Source: an uncultured Ignavibacteriota bacterium
GTDB lineage: Bacteria > Bacteroidota > Ignavibacteria > UBA10030 > UBA8401
Direction of reading: 5' to 3'
Assembly (NCBI GenBank): GCA_903884005.1
Contig: CAISDA010000072.1
Span: 159,522 to 223,521, forward strand
DNA: 64,000 nt
Of the stretch, positions 9,238 to 17,825 are shown piece by piece; position 1 is the first letter of the stretch; every line of letters starts with the position of its first letter. Under the pieces are notes generated by a model. It did no database searches. It had not been told where the DNA came from and saw only the letters and a program-made list of their open reading frames with translations. The position numbers were made by a program, and so were the translations under genes.

Positions 9238-10911
9238 GTGGCAGACAATAAAATCATATTTTCAATGGTGGGAGTGGGAAAAATCTACAAACCGAACAAA
9301 CAGGTGCTGAAGGATATCTACCTGTCGTTCTATTACGGCGCGAAGATCGGCGTGCTCGGCTTGAACGGCTCGGGAAAGAGCTCACTGCTTCGCATCATTG
9401 CCGGTCTCGACACGGATTACCTCGGAACGATCAGCTGCCAGAAGGGCATCACGTTCGGATATCTTCCACAGGAGCCTGTGCTCGATCCAACGAAGACGGT
9501 CAAGGACATTGTTGAAGAGGGCGTGCAGGAACTCATCAATCTTGTAAAGGATTACGAGGCGATCACCGAAAAATTCGGCGATCCCGATGCCGACTTCGAC
9601 AAGCTGCTCGAAAAGCAGGGCAACCTTCAGGAAAAGATCGAACACGCCAACGCATGGGACCTGGACAGCAAGCTCGAGCAGGCGATGGACGCGCTGCGCT
9701 GTCCTTCGGGCGACACGTCCGTTGCTGTGCTCTCGGGAGGCGAACGCCGCCGTGTGGCGCTCTGCCGGCTGCTCTTGCAAGAACCCGATGTGCTGCTGCT
9801 GGATGAGCCCACGAACCATCTCGACGCCGAGTCCGTCGCGTGGCTGGAGCAGCATCTCGCGCAATACAAGGGAACCGTGCTTGCGGTGACGCACGACAGG
9901 TATTTTCTGGACAACGTCGCGAAATGGATATTGGAACTCGACCGCGGCGAGGGCATTCCCTTCGAAGGGAATTATTCGTCGTGGATGGAACAGAAGATGG
10001 CCCGCCTGAAGCTCGAGGAGAAGCAGGAATCGAAACGCCAGCGCATGCTCGCGCGCGAACTCGAATGGGTGCGGCTGAATCCCAAGGGGCGGCACGCGAA
10101 AAACAAGGCGCGCATTTCATCGTATGAAAAAATGTACGCCGAACAGGGCGAACGGCGCGACGAGGAGATCGAAATCTTTATTCCATCGGGGCCCCGCCTG
10201 GGAGATGTAGTGATACAGTCGGAGAATGTCGCGAAGGCGTACGGCGACAATATTCTCTACGATGATATGAATTTTGTGCTGCCCCCTGGCGGCATCATCG
10301 GCGTGATCGGGGCCAACGGCGCCGGCAAGACGACGCTCTTCAGAATGATCACGGGCCAGGAGAAGCCCGACAGCGGCACGATCAGCATTGGCGAGACGGT
10401 GAAGCTGTCGTACGTTGACCAGAGCCGGCCGCTCGATCCGGACGCGACGATCTGGCAGGAGATCTCGGGAGGCAATGAAATATTGAAGCTCGGCAATCGG
10501 GAAATGAATTCGCGCGCGTACGTGGCACGGTTCAATTTTTCGGGGACCGACCAGCAGAAACTCACCTCGCAGCTCTCGGGCGGCGAGCGCAACCGCGTGC
10601 ATCTGGCGAAGATCCTGAAAGAAAATGCGAACGTCCTGTTGCTCGATGAGCCGACGAACGATTTGGATGTGAATACGCTCGGCGCCCTCGAAGAAGCGCT
10701 GACAAATTTCGCAGGCTGCGCCGTGGTCATCTCGCATGACCGGTGGTTCCTCGACCGCATCGCCACACACATCCTCGCGTTCGAAGGAGAAAGCAAGGTG
10801 TTCTGGTACGACGGCAATTATTCGGAGTATGAGGAGAACAAGAAGAAACGTCTCGGCATTGCAGCCGACCAGCCGCACCGGATCAGATACAAGAAACTCA
10901 TGCGCGAATGA
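9238..10911 (+). CDS. ettA: Energy-dependent translational throttle protein EttA (ABC-F ATPase)
   Basis: A 557-residue soluble ABC-F protein with two ATPase domains in one chain and no membrane segment. Domain 1 has Walker A GLNGSGKS (about residues 41-48), signature LSGGERRRVAL and Walker B LLLDEPTNHLD. Domain 2 has GANGAGKTT, LSGGERNRVHLAK and LLLDEPTNDLD. The linker between them carries the basic RELEWVRLNPKGR region typical of EttA, which contacts P-site tRNA. EttA binds the ribosomal E site and gates the first elongation steps according to the ADP/ATP ratio. The GTG start at 9238 is chosen because it follows GAGGA by 5 nt, restores the usual MADNK N-terminus and gives nearly the E. coli length (555). 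Confidence 0.95.
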   Translation: MADNKIIFSMVGVGKIYKPNKQVLKDIYLSFYYGAKIGVLGLNGSGKSSLLRIIAGLDTDYLGTISCQKGITFGYLPQEPVLDPTKTVKDIVEEGVQELINLVKDYEAITEKFGDPDADFDKLLEKQGNLQEKIEHANAWDLDSKLEQAMDALRCPSGDTSVAVLSGGERRRVALCRLLLQEPDVLLLDEPTNHLDAESVAWLEQHLAQYKGTVLAVTHDRYFLDNVAKWILELDRGEGIPFEGNYSSWMEQKMARLKLEEKQESKRQRMLARELEWVRLNPKGRHAKNKARISSYEKMYAEQGERRDEEIEIFIPSGPRLGDVVIQSENVAKAYGDNILYDDMNFVLPPGGIIGVIGANGAGKTTLFRMITGQEKPDSGTISIGETVKLSYVDQSRPLDPDATIWQEISGGNEILKLGNREMNSRAYVARFNFSGTDQQKLTSQLSGGERNRVHLAKILKENANVLLLDEPTNDLDVNTLGALEEALTNFAGCAVVISHDRWFLDRIATHILAFEGESKVFWYDGNYSEYEENKKKRLGIAADQPHRIRYKKLMRE

Positions 10912-10930
10912 TACGATAGATTCGAAAAAC

Positions 10931-10977
10931 AAACAAGCAACGCCCCACCGTGATCAATGATGGGGCGTTGCTTGTTT
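10931..10977. terminator. Bidirectional intrinsic terminator
   Basis: A perfect 17-bp stem (10931-10947 with 10961-10977, arms starting AAACAAGCAACGCCCC) and a 13-nt loop. It lies between the convergent ettA and the outer-membrane protein gene. A-rich and T-rich stem bases give short U-tracts on both strands. Confidence 0.85.
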
Positions 10978-11026
10978 ATCACTCTTGAGCCTTGTGTGTG
11001 TGCAGAATCAACAGTGCCGCTGATTT

Positions 11027-12742
11027 TTAAAATGGCCTGCTTATGCGGATGAACACCATCGGCGGTGCGCCCTTATCCGTGCGCCACGCAAATCCCAGAC
11101 GCGCCGTGCCGTCGTGCCAGCCGAGCGCGAAGCCGAGATCCGATTTCATGGTCGATATCGAAAATTTCTGAAAGCCGTCTGTGACTTCGGCCTGCGTGTC
11201 GGCGAAGTGCGCGCTGCCGGCATCGGCGAACACCATGAGCGTGAGAAATCCAGGCCAGAAACTGACGTTGTCGAAGACGCTGCCGTTCAATGCATATTCC
11301 ACATTGCCGAGCGCCATGCGGTTGCCCGCGAATTCCTTGAACCCGAATGCGGGAAGCGTATTGACGCCGCCGACTTCAAAACCTTTTTGAACAATGTAAT
11401 CCCCCTTCAGCGAACCGAACCTCACGCGCATATTCAGGTTGTCGTATCTCGAGAGCGGCTGGTACCGGCGTATGTCCACCACGGCACGTGTAAAATCAGA
11501 GTTGCGGAGTGCGGACTCCTCCCCCGTTATCACATCGTACTTCAGCGTGCCGATCTCGATCTGCGCAAACGTATTCCACCCGGCGCTTGAGCGTTTTTTT
11601 TCTTCCACGGTGCTGATGCCGGCGGTGATGACGGTGCTCTTCATGGTTCCTTCATTCACCATGGGATTGTCGCGGAAGCCGTCTTTATTCTTAAAGAGCG
11701 ACCAGTTCGCGCGTTTCTCGAGAGACTCGTATTCATCATACCGATACTCGGCGTTGAGCATCGTTGTGAGTTCGGGCGTTTTCGTATACCATGCACCATG
11801 ACCGGAGAACCCGGCGCGCTGAAAATAATCGCGGTAGTCTTCGCGCAGGAAGAATGCTGCGGCGGTGTTCTCGCCCTGGGTGATGATCCAATCGTCCTTC
11901 GTGTCGGTGAGATTATGGCCTTCGGCTCCGAGCTCGAACAGGTGTGCGCCTGTCGCAAACTGCCGGTCCAATCCCAACTGCCCGCGCCAGCGGTGCGTCA
12001 GAAAGCCGTAGCCCAGCGATCCGTACCCGGAAATGATGCGGTGGCCGTCCCAGTAGAATTTCTTATCGGACGCAAGGCCGAGGTACACGCCTTCCACCCT
12101 GTTGTACCGAAAAACGAAATTATCGGAATAGAGATTTTCATGAAGCCAGCGCGGAGCGAACGAGTACGCCGGCTTGCGCGGAAAGTGACGCTTGACAAAA
12201 CCGCTCCGGTCGGACGACGATTCGCGTATCTCACCCTCGACCACGCCGTTCTTTTCGCGGATCACCGTGCCGCCGATCGCGTGCGCGTTCCCGGTGATCC
12301 GACCTCCGTCCTTGACAATGATCGTACCGCGCAAGACCGAGGCGTTGCCGCGGAGCACTCCTTCGACACTCAATCGTCCATCCTTCACGAACACATTGCG
12401 CTCCACGATCTCGCTGCGGGGCACGAGATAATCACCTGTGATGATATCGAGCGAGTCGGACGGTTCGAATTGATCCTCGATGTCGGATTTTTTCGCCTCG
12501 TTTTTGCGTAGCGATTGTTCGATATTCGATTGGATTTTGCCGATCAGATTTTCAAGAAACGAATCGAATTTCTCGTCCGAGTCCGTCGTGTCGTTCTGGG
12601 AATTCTGCCTGAGTGACAACACCGAGTTCGTTGAATCCCCCTGCGTGCTCTGCAAGAGAAGATGATTTTCCCGAGCCGAGGCATCGCATACTGAGACGAG
12701 AAAGAGACAGGCAAACAATGTGATTTTGATCGGGATCGGCAT
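11027..12742 (-). CDS. Outer-membrane Omp85-like barrel with N-terminal bactofilin-like beta-helix
   Basis: A 571-residue exported protein. A signal peptide covers residues 1-23 and a polar, helix-prone linker (about 30-95) follows. Residues 98-172 are short repeated strands (VEGVLRGNASVLRGTIIVKD...RITGNAHAIGGTVI), resembling the polymer-forming bactofilin or left-handed beta-helix fold. From about 205 on the sequence is beta-barrel-like. Its C-terminal third has surface-antigen (D15/Omp85) features: GGVNTLPAFGFKEFAGNRMALGN in place of the usual GxxxLRGY...GN, a VFADAG strand, and a terminal Phe. No POTRA domain is evident. GAGGA stands 6 nt before the ATG. Its role is unknown; anchoring, secretion or lipid/protein insertion are possible. 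Confidence 0.75.
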   Translation of the reverse strand: MPIPIKITLFACLFLVSVCDASARENHLLLQSTQGDSTNSVLSLRQNSQNDTTDSDEKFDSFLENLIGKIQSNIEQSLRKNEAKKSDIEDQFEPSDSLDIITGDYLVPRSEIVERNVFVKDGRLSVEGVLRGNASVLRGTIIVKDGGRITGNAHAIGGTVIREKNGVVEGEIRESSSDRSGFVKRHFPRKPAYSFAPRWLHENLYSDNFVFRYNRVEGVYLGLASDKKFYWDGHRIISGYGSLGYGFLTHRWRGQLGLDRQFATGAHLFELGAEGHNLTDTKDDWIITQGENTAAAFFLREDYRDYFQRAGFSGHGAWYTKTPELTTMLNAEYRYDEYESLEKRANWSLFKNKDGFRDNPMVNEGTMKSTVITAGISTVEEKKRSSAGWNTFAQIEIGTLKYDVITGEESALRNSDFTRAVVDIRRYQPLSRYDNLNMRVRFGSLKGDYIVQKGFEVGGVNTLPAFGFKEFAGNRMALGNVEYALNGSVFDNVSFWPGFLTLMVFADAGSAHFADTQAEVTDGFQKFSISTMKSDLGFALGWHDGTARLGFAWRTDKGAPPMVFIRISRPF

Positions 12743-12928
12743 GGTGTTCCTCGCTGGTTGACATCAAAGGTTCTCCTGTTTACTTACGAGGGGAACATGA
12801 AAAAGGTTTCACACGTGCGGGAGGTATGTACTCACACGGTGCGCACGCGGCTCCGCCGTGTACAATTTTTTATTTTGATGAATACGGAAGATTGCTTATG
12901 TTACTGGTAATCATACAGAGGACGGAAC

Positions 12929-13642
12929 ATGAAACTTTCCATCAATATCGACCATGTAGCCACGCTGCGCAATGCGCGCGGGGGAATGGACCCAGATCCT
13001 GTTGCGGCGGCGGCAATATGCGAATCGGCCGGCGCACAGGGCATTGTGGTGCATCTTCGCGAGGATCGGCGCCATATAACAGACCGTGATGTCCGGATCC
13101 TCCGCCAGACGGTCAGTTCAAAATTGGACCTGGAAATGGCGGCGTCCGAAGAAATTTTGCTCATCGCGCTCGATGTCATGCCGGAAATGGTGACGCTGGT
13201 TCCGGAAAAACGGGAGGAGCTGACAACGGAAGGCGGATTGGATGTGATAGGCCACAGCACGCAGCTGGCCGCGGCAATCGAACGGCTGCATGGAAAAAAT
13301 ATCCTGGTGAGCCTCTTCGTCGACCCGGTCGCGGAGCAGATCGAGGCGTCCGAAAATATCGGGGCGGATATGGTGGAACTGCATACGGGCGCGTATGCGA
13401 ATGCACGCGAGGATAACGAAGTTCGCCAGCTGCTCTACGCCGTACGCGAAAGCGCGAAACACGGGAAACGGCTCGGCCTCGGCGTCAATGCAGGCCATGG
13501 ATTGAATTACCGTAATGTGCGGGCGATCGCAGAGATCGCGGAGATCGATGAGCTGAGCATCGGACATGCGATCATGTCGCGTGCAATTTTTGCTGGCCTT
13601 GATCGGGCAGTGAAGGAAATGGCGGCCCTCGTCATGCGTTGA
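12929..13642 (+). CDS. pdxJ: Pyridoxine 5'-phosphate synthase
   Basis: 237 residues, the normal length for PdxJ, the last enzyme of the DXP-dependent vitamin B6 pathway. It condenses 1-deoxyxylulose 5-phosphate with 3-amino-2-oxopropyl phosphate. The N-terminus KLSINIDHVATLRNARGG is diagnostic. Catalytic residues are visible in HLREDRRHI, in DLEMAASEE (Glu) and in NAGHGLNYRN (His). GAGGA lies 6 nt before the ATG. A TATTTTG box at 12871-12877 could be the -7 element, but it lacks a TTG at the right distance. The gene stands alone, convergent with the bifunctional-nuclease gene. Confidence 0.96.
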   Translation: MKLSINIDHVATLRNARGGMDPDPVAAAAICESAGAQGIVVHLREDRRHITDRDVRILRQTVSSKLDLEMAASEEILLIALDVMPEMVTLVPEKREELTTEGGLDVIGHSTQLAAAIERLHGKNILVSLFVDPVAEQIEASENIGADMVELHTGAYANAREDNEVRQLLYAVRESAKHGKRLGLGVNAGHGLNYRNVRAIAEIAEIDELSIGHAIMSRAIFAGLDRAVKEMAALVMR

Positions 13643-13701
13643 ATCCCGCTCACGCGGGGTTCAACCCCGATGTGCCCCAGCGAGTCCACAACGCGTGCGG
13701 G

Positions 13702-14289
13702 TCATTGTTCAGACACGCCGAGCTTTCGCAGCTCATCCCTGATCTTTGCGGCGCGCTCGTAATCTTCCTTTTCCACGGCGTCCTTGAGTGAAGCCTGCAG
13801 CTGCTCATACTTTGTGGTGTACTGCTTCACCGGTTCCTCGGCGCCGGCCTCGGGCGCCGGCTCGTGCTCTTCGTCCTCGGCTTCGCTTCGTATGCCCGCC
13901 TCATTGAGCACATCCGCATCCACAAACATCGGAACGCTGTAGCGCACCGCCAGCGCGATCGCATCGCTCGGACGTGAATCGATCTCTTCCGTATTGCTCA
14001 CTCCCTCGATGACCAGTTTTGCATAGAACGTACCGTCGCGCAGTTCGTTGATGTAGACTTCATTGAGCGACACGGCGAACGTGTCGATGATGGTCTTCAT
14101 CAGGTCGTGCGTCAACGGACGCGGGGGTTTCATCCCCTCGAGTTCGAGCGCGATCGCCTGCGCTTCGAATGCACCGATGATGATGGGAAGGCGGCGGTTG
14201 CCGTGTAATTCTTTTAAGATCAACGCATATGCCCCCGCATTCGACGGACTCGACGAGATCCCCAGTATGTCCACTTGTATTTTATCCAT
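13702..14289 (-). CDS. Bifunctional nuclease (DUF151) domain protein with UvrB/UvrC motif
   Basis: A 195-residue cytoplasmic protein. Residues 1-135 match the BFN/DUF151 fold (VDILGISSSPSNAGAYALIL, RRLPIIIGAFEAQAIA, RPSDAIALAVR). An acidic low-complexity linker follows. Residues about 155-195 form a UvrB/UvrC interaction motif (LKDAVEKEDYERAAKIRDELR). The BFN plus UVR architecture is common in Bacteroidota, Chlorobiota and actinobacteria. RNase/DNase activity is known for plant and some bacterial members; the cellular substrate here is unknown. AGGAG lies 6 nt before the start. Confidence 0.92.
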   Translation of the reverse strand: MDKIQVDILGISSSPSNAGAYALILKELHGNRRLPIIIGAFEAQAIALELEGMKPPRPLTHDLMKTIIDTFAVSLNEVYINELRDGTFYAKLVIEGVSNTEEIDSRPSDAIALAVRYSVPMFVDADVLNEAGIRSEAEDEEHEPAPEAGAEEPVKQYTTKYEQLQASLKDAVEKEDYERAAKIRDELRKLGVSEQ

Positions 14290-14396
14290 GAATCATTCTC
14301 CTCTGATATAGACGCGCTGTATTCGTGTACGGTTCCACAACCACCGTCAATAAATTTTGCCGAATCGCTCACCCGGTGTGCACAGACGCGCCCGCC

Positions 14397-15479
14397 TTAT
14401 GACAGGTGTTTTTTCAATGATGCGAGGAAGGCGTTGTTCTCCTCGTGTATTCCGATGGTGACCCGCAGCACCTTGTCCAGCATCGGGTATGAACTGACAT
14501 CCCGCACGAGAACATTGTCGTTCAACAGTTGTTGGAACAAGAGATCGGCGGACTGTTCTGTTCTGAAGATAAGAAAATTCGTATCGGAAGGAAACAGCGT
14601 CACTCCCGAAATGCCCTGCAGCGCCTCTTCCACGCGCTTTTTCTGCTCCTTGATGTAGGCGATCCGCTCATGCAGGATCTGGACATTCTTCAAGAGCGAG
14701 ACCGCCACCGACGCGGAGAATGCATTCACCGCAAACGGGATCTTTACCTTCATCAGCTCGGCGCATACGGCGGGATCGGCGAGCAGGTACCCGATGCGCA
14801 GCCCTGCAAGGCTGAATGCCTTGGAAAACGTGCGGAGCACGATCAGCCGGTCATTCGCGGCGATGAGGTGCTGTACGCTGGGCCTGTCTGAAAATTCGAT
14901 ATATGCCTCGTCTACCAGCACCAATGCATCGGTCTCGCGAAGGATGGTTTCCACATCCGCCAGCGCAACCGACTGTCCCGTGGGGCTGTTCGGCGACACG
15001 AGCACGATGAGTGACGGACGTTCGCGCCGCGCCGCGTCGATGATGCGCTCCGGCGCATACGACATATCCTCATGCATCGGCACCGTGACGATCGTCCCTT
15101 CGCACAGGCGGACAATTTTTTCGTAGAGAAAGAACGTCGGCTCGCACATGAGCACTTTCGTGCCGCGGGAAACGACGGCAAGCGCCACCGTGTACATCAG
15201 TTCATTCGATCCATTGCCGGCAAGAATTCCCTCCACGGGGTGTCCGGTATACTCGGAGAGCGCCTTCTGCAGATGGACAGGAAGGACATCGGGGTACCGG
15301 TTCCACGACATGCTCATCAATGCCTCAACCGTTTCGCGTTTCATCGCCGTGGGCACATCGAACGGATTTTCGTTCTGGTTCAATTTGATGAGCGACGGAG
15401 AAACAGGTTTCCCCTTGACGACGTATTGATCGAGCGCGCGTACATCGGGCTTAATACGATCGAGTGCAGTCATGATCAT
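14397..15479 (-). CDS. hisC: Histidinol-phosphate aminotransferase
   Basis: 360 residues, a fold-type I PLP aminotransferase that converts imidazole-acetol phosphate to L-histidinol phosphate. Seen are LNQNENPFDVP near the N-terminus, NGSNELMY (cofactor phosphate), SPNSPTGQS, the VDEAYIEF aspartate/tyrosine pair, the Schiff-base Lys in RTFSKAFSLAGLR, and the C-terminal Arg in LRVTIG. Its ATG overlaps the hisD stop (ATGA), so translation is coupled. Only hisD and hisC are here; the other his genes must lie elsewhere. A second ATG 6 nt in is an alternative start. Confidence 0.95.
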   Translation of the reverse strand: MIMTALDRIKPDVRALDQYVVKGKPVSPSLIKLNQNENPFDVPTAMKRETVEALMSMSWNRYPDVLPVHLQKALSEYTGHPVEGILAGNGSNELMYTVALAVVSRGTKVLMCEPTFFLYEKIVRLCEGTIVTVPMHEDMSYAPERIIDAARRERPSLIVLVSPNSPTGQSVALADVETILRETDALVLVDEAYIEFSDRPSVQHLIAANDRLIVLRTFSKAFSLAGLRIGYLLADPAVCAELMKVKIPFAVNAFSASVAVSLLKNVQILHERIAYIKEQKKRVEEALQGISGVTLFPSDTNFLIFRTEQSADLLFQQLLNDNVLVRDVSSYPMLDKVLRVTIGIHEENNAFLASLKKHLS

Positions 15480-16765
15480 TTCATTTTTTTTCGTATGGCA
15501 ACAGAGAATGCGTGCGCCGAGAGTCCTTCATGCATCGCAAAGGCGATAACGCTGTCGGCGGCGGCGGACAGACGGCCGGGCGTATAGGAGACGACGCTCG
15601 ATTTTTTCAAAAAATCGTCGACAGACAACGGAGAGGCAAACCTCGCGGTCCGTTCCGTCGGCAGGACATGATTCGGGCCCGCATAATAATCGCCCAGCGC
15701 CACAGGCGAAAAATTGCCGAGGAAAATGGAACCGGCGTGCATGATTTTTTTCAGGACCGCCTCGTCGTTACCGGTGATGATTTCAAGGTGTTCCGGAGCC
15801 AGGCGGTTTGTGAGCGCGATTCCCTCGGCCATCGACTTCACGAGATAGATCGCCGATCTTCCCGCCAGCGACTTTTTCATGATCGCGCTCCGCGGAAGCT
15901 CATCCGCAAACCCGATAAGAATCTCACGCACATCGAGTGCGAGGGCCTCGCTCGTCGTAATGAGCACGCACGATGCAAGCTCGTCGTGTTCCGCCTGCGC
16001 AAGCATATCGGTCGCGACAAAGGCCGGATTGGCGACGGCATCGGCCAACACGACCACTTCGCTGGGGCCGGCGATTCCATCGATGCCCACCCGGCCGAAC
16101 ACCATGCGTTTCGCGGCGGCAACGTACACATTGCCGGGGCCGACAATTTTATCCACCGCCGGGATGGTTTCCGTACCATAGGCGAGCGCGGCAATTGCCT
16201 GCGCTCCCCCGACGCGATAGACATTCTTCACGCCCAGAATTTTCGCCGCGGTAAGCACATCGGCGTGCACATTGCCCCTGGCATCGGGCGGCGACACAAG
16301 ATGAATCTCGCGCACACCCGCCACCTGCGCAGGGATCACGTTCATGAGCACCGTGGACGGATACGCCGCCTTGCCGCCCGGCACATACACGCCGGCCTTC
16401 TCGATCGGCCGTATGATCTGGCGCAGTTCGGAGCCGCGGCCATCGGTAATAGTCCACGATGTCCGCGCCTGCTGCTTGTGGAACAGACGGATGTTCGCAG
16501 CCGCTTCTTTAAGAATTGCAATGAATTTTGTGTCGGCGCGCGCATACGCCGCGGCGATCTCCCCGGGTGTGACGCGCAGGTTCTTTTTCTTCCCGCCGCC
16601 GAACTGTTCATTGTAGCGTCGAAGCGCCGCATCCCCTTCCGCACGCACATGGTTCAGGATGTCGCCGGCGGTCTTCTCAATTTTTTTGTCGCTCGATGCG
16701 TTCTGCTGCGCAGGCAGCGCAATCCGGGCGGCGGGTATCGCGCGTGCATCGATGAGTTTTATCAT
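15476..16765 (-). CDS. hisD: Histidinol dehydrogenase
   Basis: A 429-residue zinc-dependent NAD enzyme that oxidises histidinol to histidine in two steps. Family motifs include the substrate loop VPGGKAAYPSTVLMNVIPAQVAGV, GPGNVYVAAAKR, the IDGIAGPSEV segment, QAEHDELA (zinc-ligand region) and APEHLEI near the C-terminus. It is the first gene of a hisD-hisC pair with a 4-nt overlap. Upstream, TTG-N18-TACTATTG may be a promoter, with a spacer 2 nt shorter than the window's usual 20. Confidence 0.96.
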   Translation of the reverse strand: MIKLIDARAIPAARIALPAQQNASSDKKIEKTAGDILNHVRAEGDAALRRYNEQFGGGKKKNLRVTPGEIAAAYARADTKFIAILKEAAANIRLFHKQQARTSWTITDGRGSELRQIIRPIEKAGVYVPGGKAAYPSTVLMNVIPAQVAGVREIHLVSPPDARGNVHADVLTAAKILGVKNVYRVGGAQAIAALAYGTETIPAVDKIVGPGNVYVAAAKRMVFGRVGIDGIAGPSEVVVLADAVANPAFVATDMLAQAEHDELASCVLITTSEALALDVREILIGFADELPRSAIMKKSLAGRSAIYLVKSMAEGIALTNRLAPEHLEIITGNDEAVLKKIMHAGSIFLGNFSPVALGDYYAGPNHVLPTERTARFASPLSVDDFLKKSSVVSYTPGRLSAAADSVIAFAMHEGLSAHAFSVAIRKKMK

Positions 16766-16822
16766 GATTCGGTAGTTTCAATAGTATGAGAACAGTTGGT
16801 ACTTCAATATACTTACATAAAA

Positions 16823-16853
16823 TAAAAAAAGGAAACCTTAAGCAGATTTCCTT
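16823..16853 (-). terminator. Intrinsic terminator of the peroxidase gene
   Basis: Read on the minus strand, AAGGAAA pairs with TTTCCTT across an 11-nt loop and runs into a stretch of seven Ts. It lies 49 nt beyond the peroxidase stop and upstream of hisD, separating the two units. Confidence 0.75.
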
Positions 16854-16901
16854 CTTTTAAAAAAATGACCGTTGCAACATTTCAGCACAACCGCGCACCG
16901 G

Positions 16902-17480
16902 CTATTTCGCCGAAAGGAGACCCTCGACCGTGCGTAAGAGCTCCGCATCGTCCGGTGCGATCTTGGATTTGTACCGGGCGGCGACGGTTCCGTGTTTATC
17001 GACGAGGAACTTCGTGAAATTCCATTCGATGTCCCCCGTAACGCCCGTATCCTCCGTCAGATATGTATAGAGCGGATGCCGGTCGGCCCCCTTCACACTG
17101 ATCTTCGAGAACAGATCGAATGTCACATCATATTTCCTGCTGCAAAAGTCCTTGATCTCCTCATCGGTGCCCGGCTCCTGCGCGCCGAAGTTATTCGCCG
17201 GGAATCCGAGAATGGCGAATCCCTGGCCCTTGTATTTTTTGTAGAGCGCTTCGAGCGCTGCATATTGTTTCGTATAGCCGCAGAACGACGCGACATTGAC
17301 GATGAGCACAACCTTGCCATTATAGTCCGACAGGTTCTTCTCCTTCCCGTCGATGGTTTTCATTGTGAAAGCGTAGATACCTGCAGTGTTCATGTGTTTC
17401 TCCGTTTGAGCGACAGCGGATTGCCCTGCGAGGACTGCAGCGGCGGCAAAAGATAAGACATATGAGACGATTGTTTTCAT
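16902..17480 (-). CDS. Exported glutathione-peroxidase-family thiol peroxidase
   Basis: 192 residues with a signal peptide cleaved around SAVAQ (residue 25), so it acts in the periplasm. The peroxidatic residue is Cys67 (VASFCGYT), encoded as an ordinary cysteine, not selenocysteine. Gln101 (FGAQEPG) and Trp153-Asn154 (WNFTKF) complete the catalytic tetrad. Cys113 (DFCSRKY) matches the resolving cysteine of thioredoxin-dependent GPx enzymes, so the reductant is probably a thioredoxin-like protein, not glutathione. The start at 17480 gives the signal peptide; the longer open frame upstream only reads through the intergenic repeat. Monocistronic, with its own terminator. Confidence 0.92.
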   Translation of the reverse strand: MKTIVSYVLSFAAAAVLAGQSAVAQTEKHMNTAGIYAFTMKTIDGKEKNLSDYNGKVVLIVNVASFCGYTKQYAALEALYKKYKGQGFAILGFPANNFGAQEPGTDEEIKDFCSRKYDVTFDLFSKISVKGADRHPLYTYLTEDTGVTGDIEWNFTKFLVDKHGTVAARYKSKIAPDDAELLRTVEGLLSAK

Positions 17481-17572
17481 CAGGTGGGCTCCGTTAATAA
17501 ATAAGCAGCGATCATGAATCCGGGGTTCACCACCCCGCATGAAAATACCCGTTTCGCAGACGCAGCATTGCA

Positions 17573-17654
17573 GGGCGAGATGGTATCTTGCCCTGGACGA
17601 GCTAACAGCTCGTCCTCCACGCACCACATATGCCGCCGAGTATTTTCATAGCAG
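17573..17654. repeat. Modular intergenic hairpin repeat, copy C (composite)
   Basis: Combines both modules seen elsewhere. First comes the GGGCGAGAT hairpin with a GGT loop (17573-17593; one mismatch in the right arm). Then comes the GGACGAGCT/AGCTCGTCC hairpin with an AAC loop (17595-17615) and the conserved tail found in copy B. It occupies the 345-nt gap upstream of the peroxidase gene; the rest of that gap holds another hairpin and the ahcY terminator. Confidence 0.85.
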
Positions 17655-17720
17655 TACGACAGTACGCAGTCTATCATCTACTGAAATAGAACGACCCATG
17701 AAGCACGAAAGTTCCATACG

Positions 17721-17747
17721 GCGCACACGCCCCTCTGGCGTGTGCGC
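17721..17747. repeat. Perfect 11-bp hairpin
   Basis: Arms GCGCACACGCC and GGCGTGTGCGC round a CCTCT loop, just beyond the ahcY terminator. It has the same style as the modular hairpin repeats but a different stem sequence. Confidence 0.6.
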
Positions 17748-17752
17748 GGTTG

Positions 17753-17792
17753 TAAAAAAAAAGACCGCTGCCCTGGTACAGGCAGCGGTCTT
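17753..17792 (-). terminator. Intrinsic terminator of the metK-ahcY unit
   Basis: On the minus strand AAGACCGCTGCC pairs perfectly with GGCAGCGGTCTT across an 8-nt loop, followed by nine Ts. It lies 34 nt after the ahcY stop. Confidence 0.9.
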
Positions 17793-17825
17793 CTCTGAAT
17801 GAAACAGCGTCTCGTACGGAACCGC

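Noticed and set aside
12830-12870. GC-rich hairpin before pdxJ as a riboswitch
   Set aside because: Only a short imperfect stem (ACACGG/CCGTGT) is present and the stretch lies upstream of the likely -7 box, so it would not be transcribed with pdxJ.
17278-17283. Selenocysteine in the peroxidase
   Set aside because: The active-site codon is TGC (Cys), not TGA, and no insertion element is needed.
16904-17627. A longer peroxidase start reaching 17627
   Set aside because: The extension is only translation through the hairpin repeat; the signal peptide begins at 17480.
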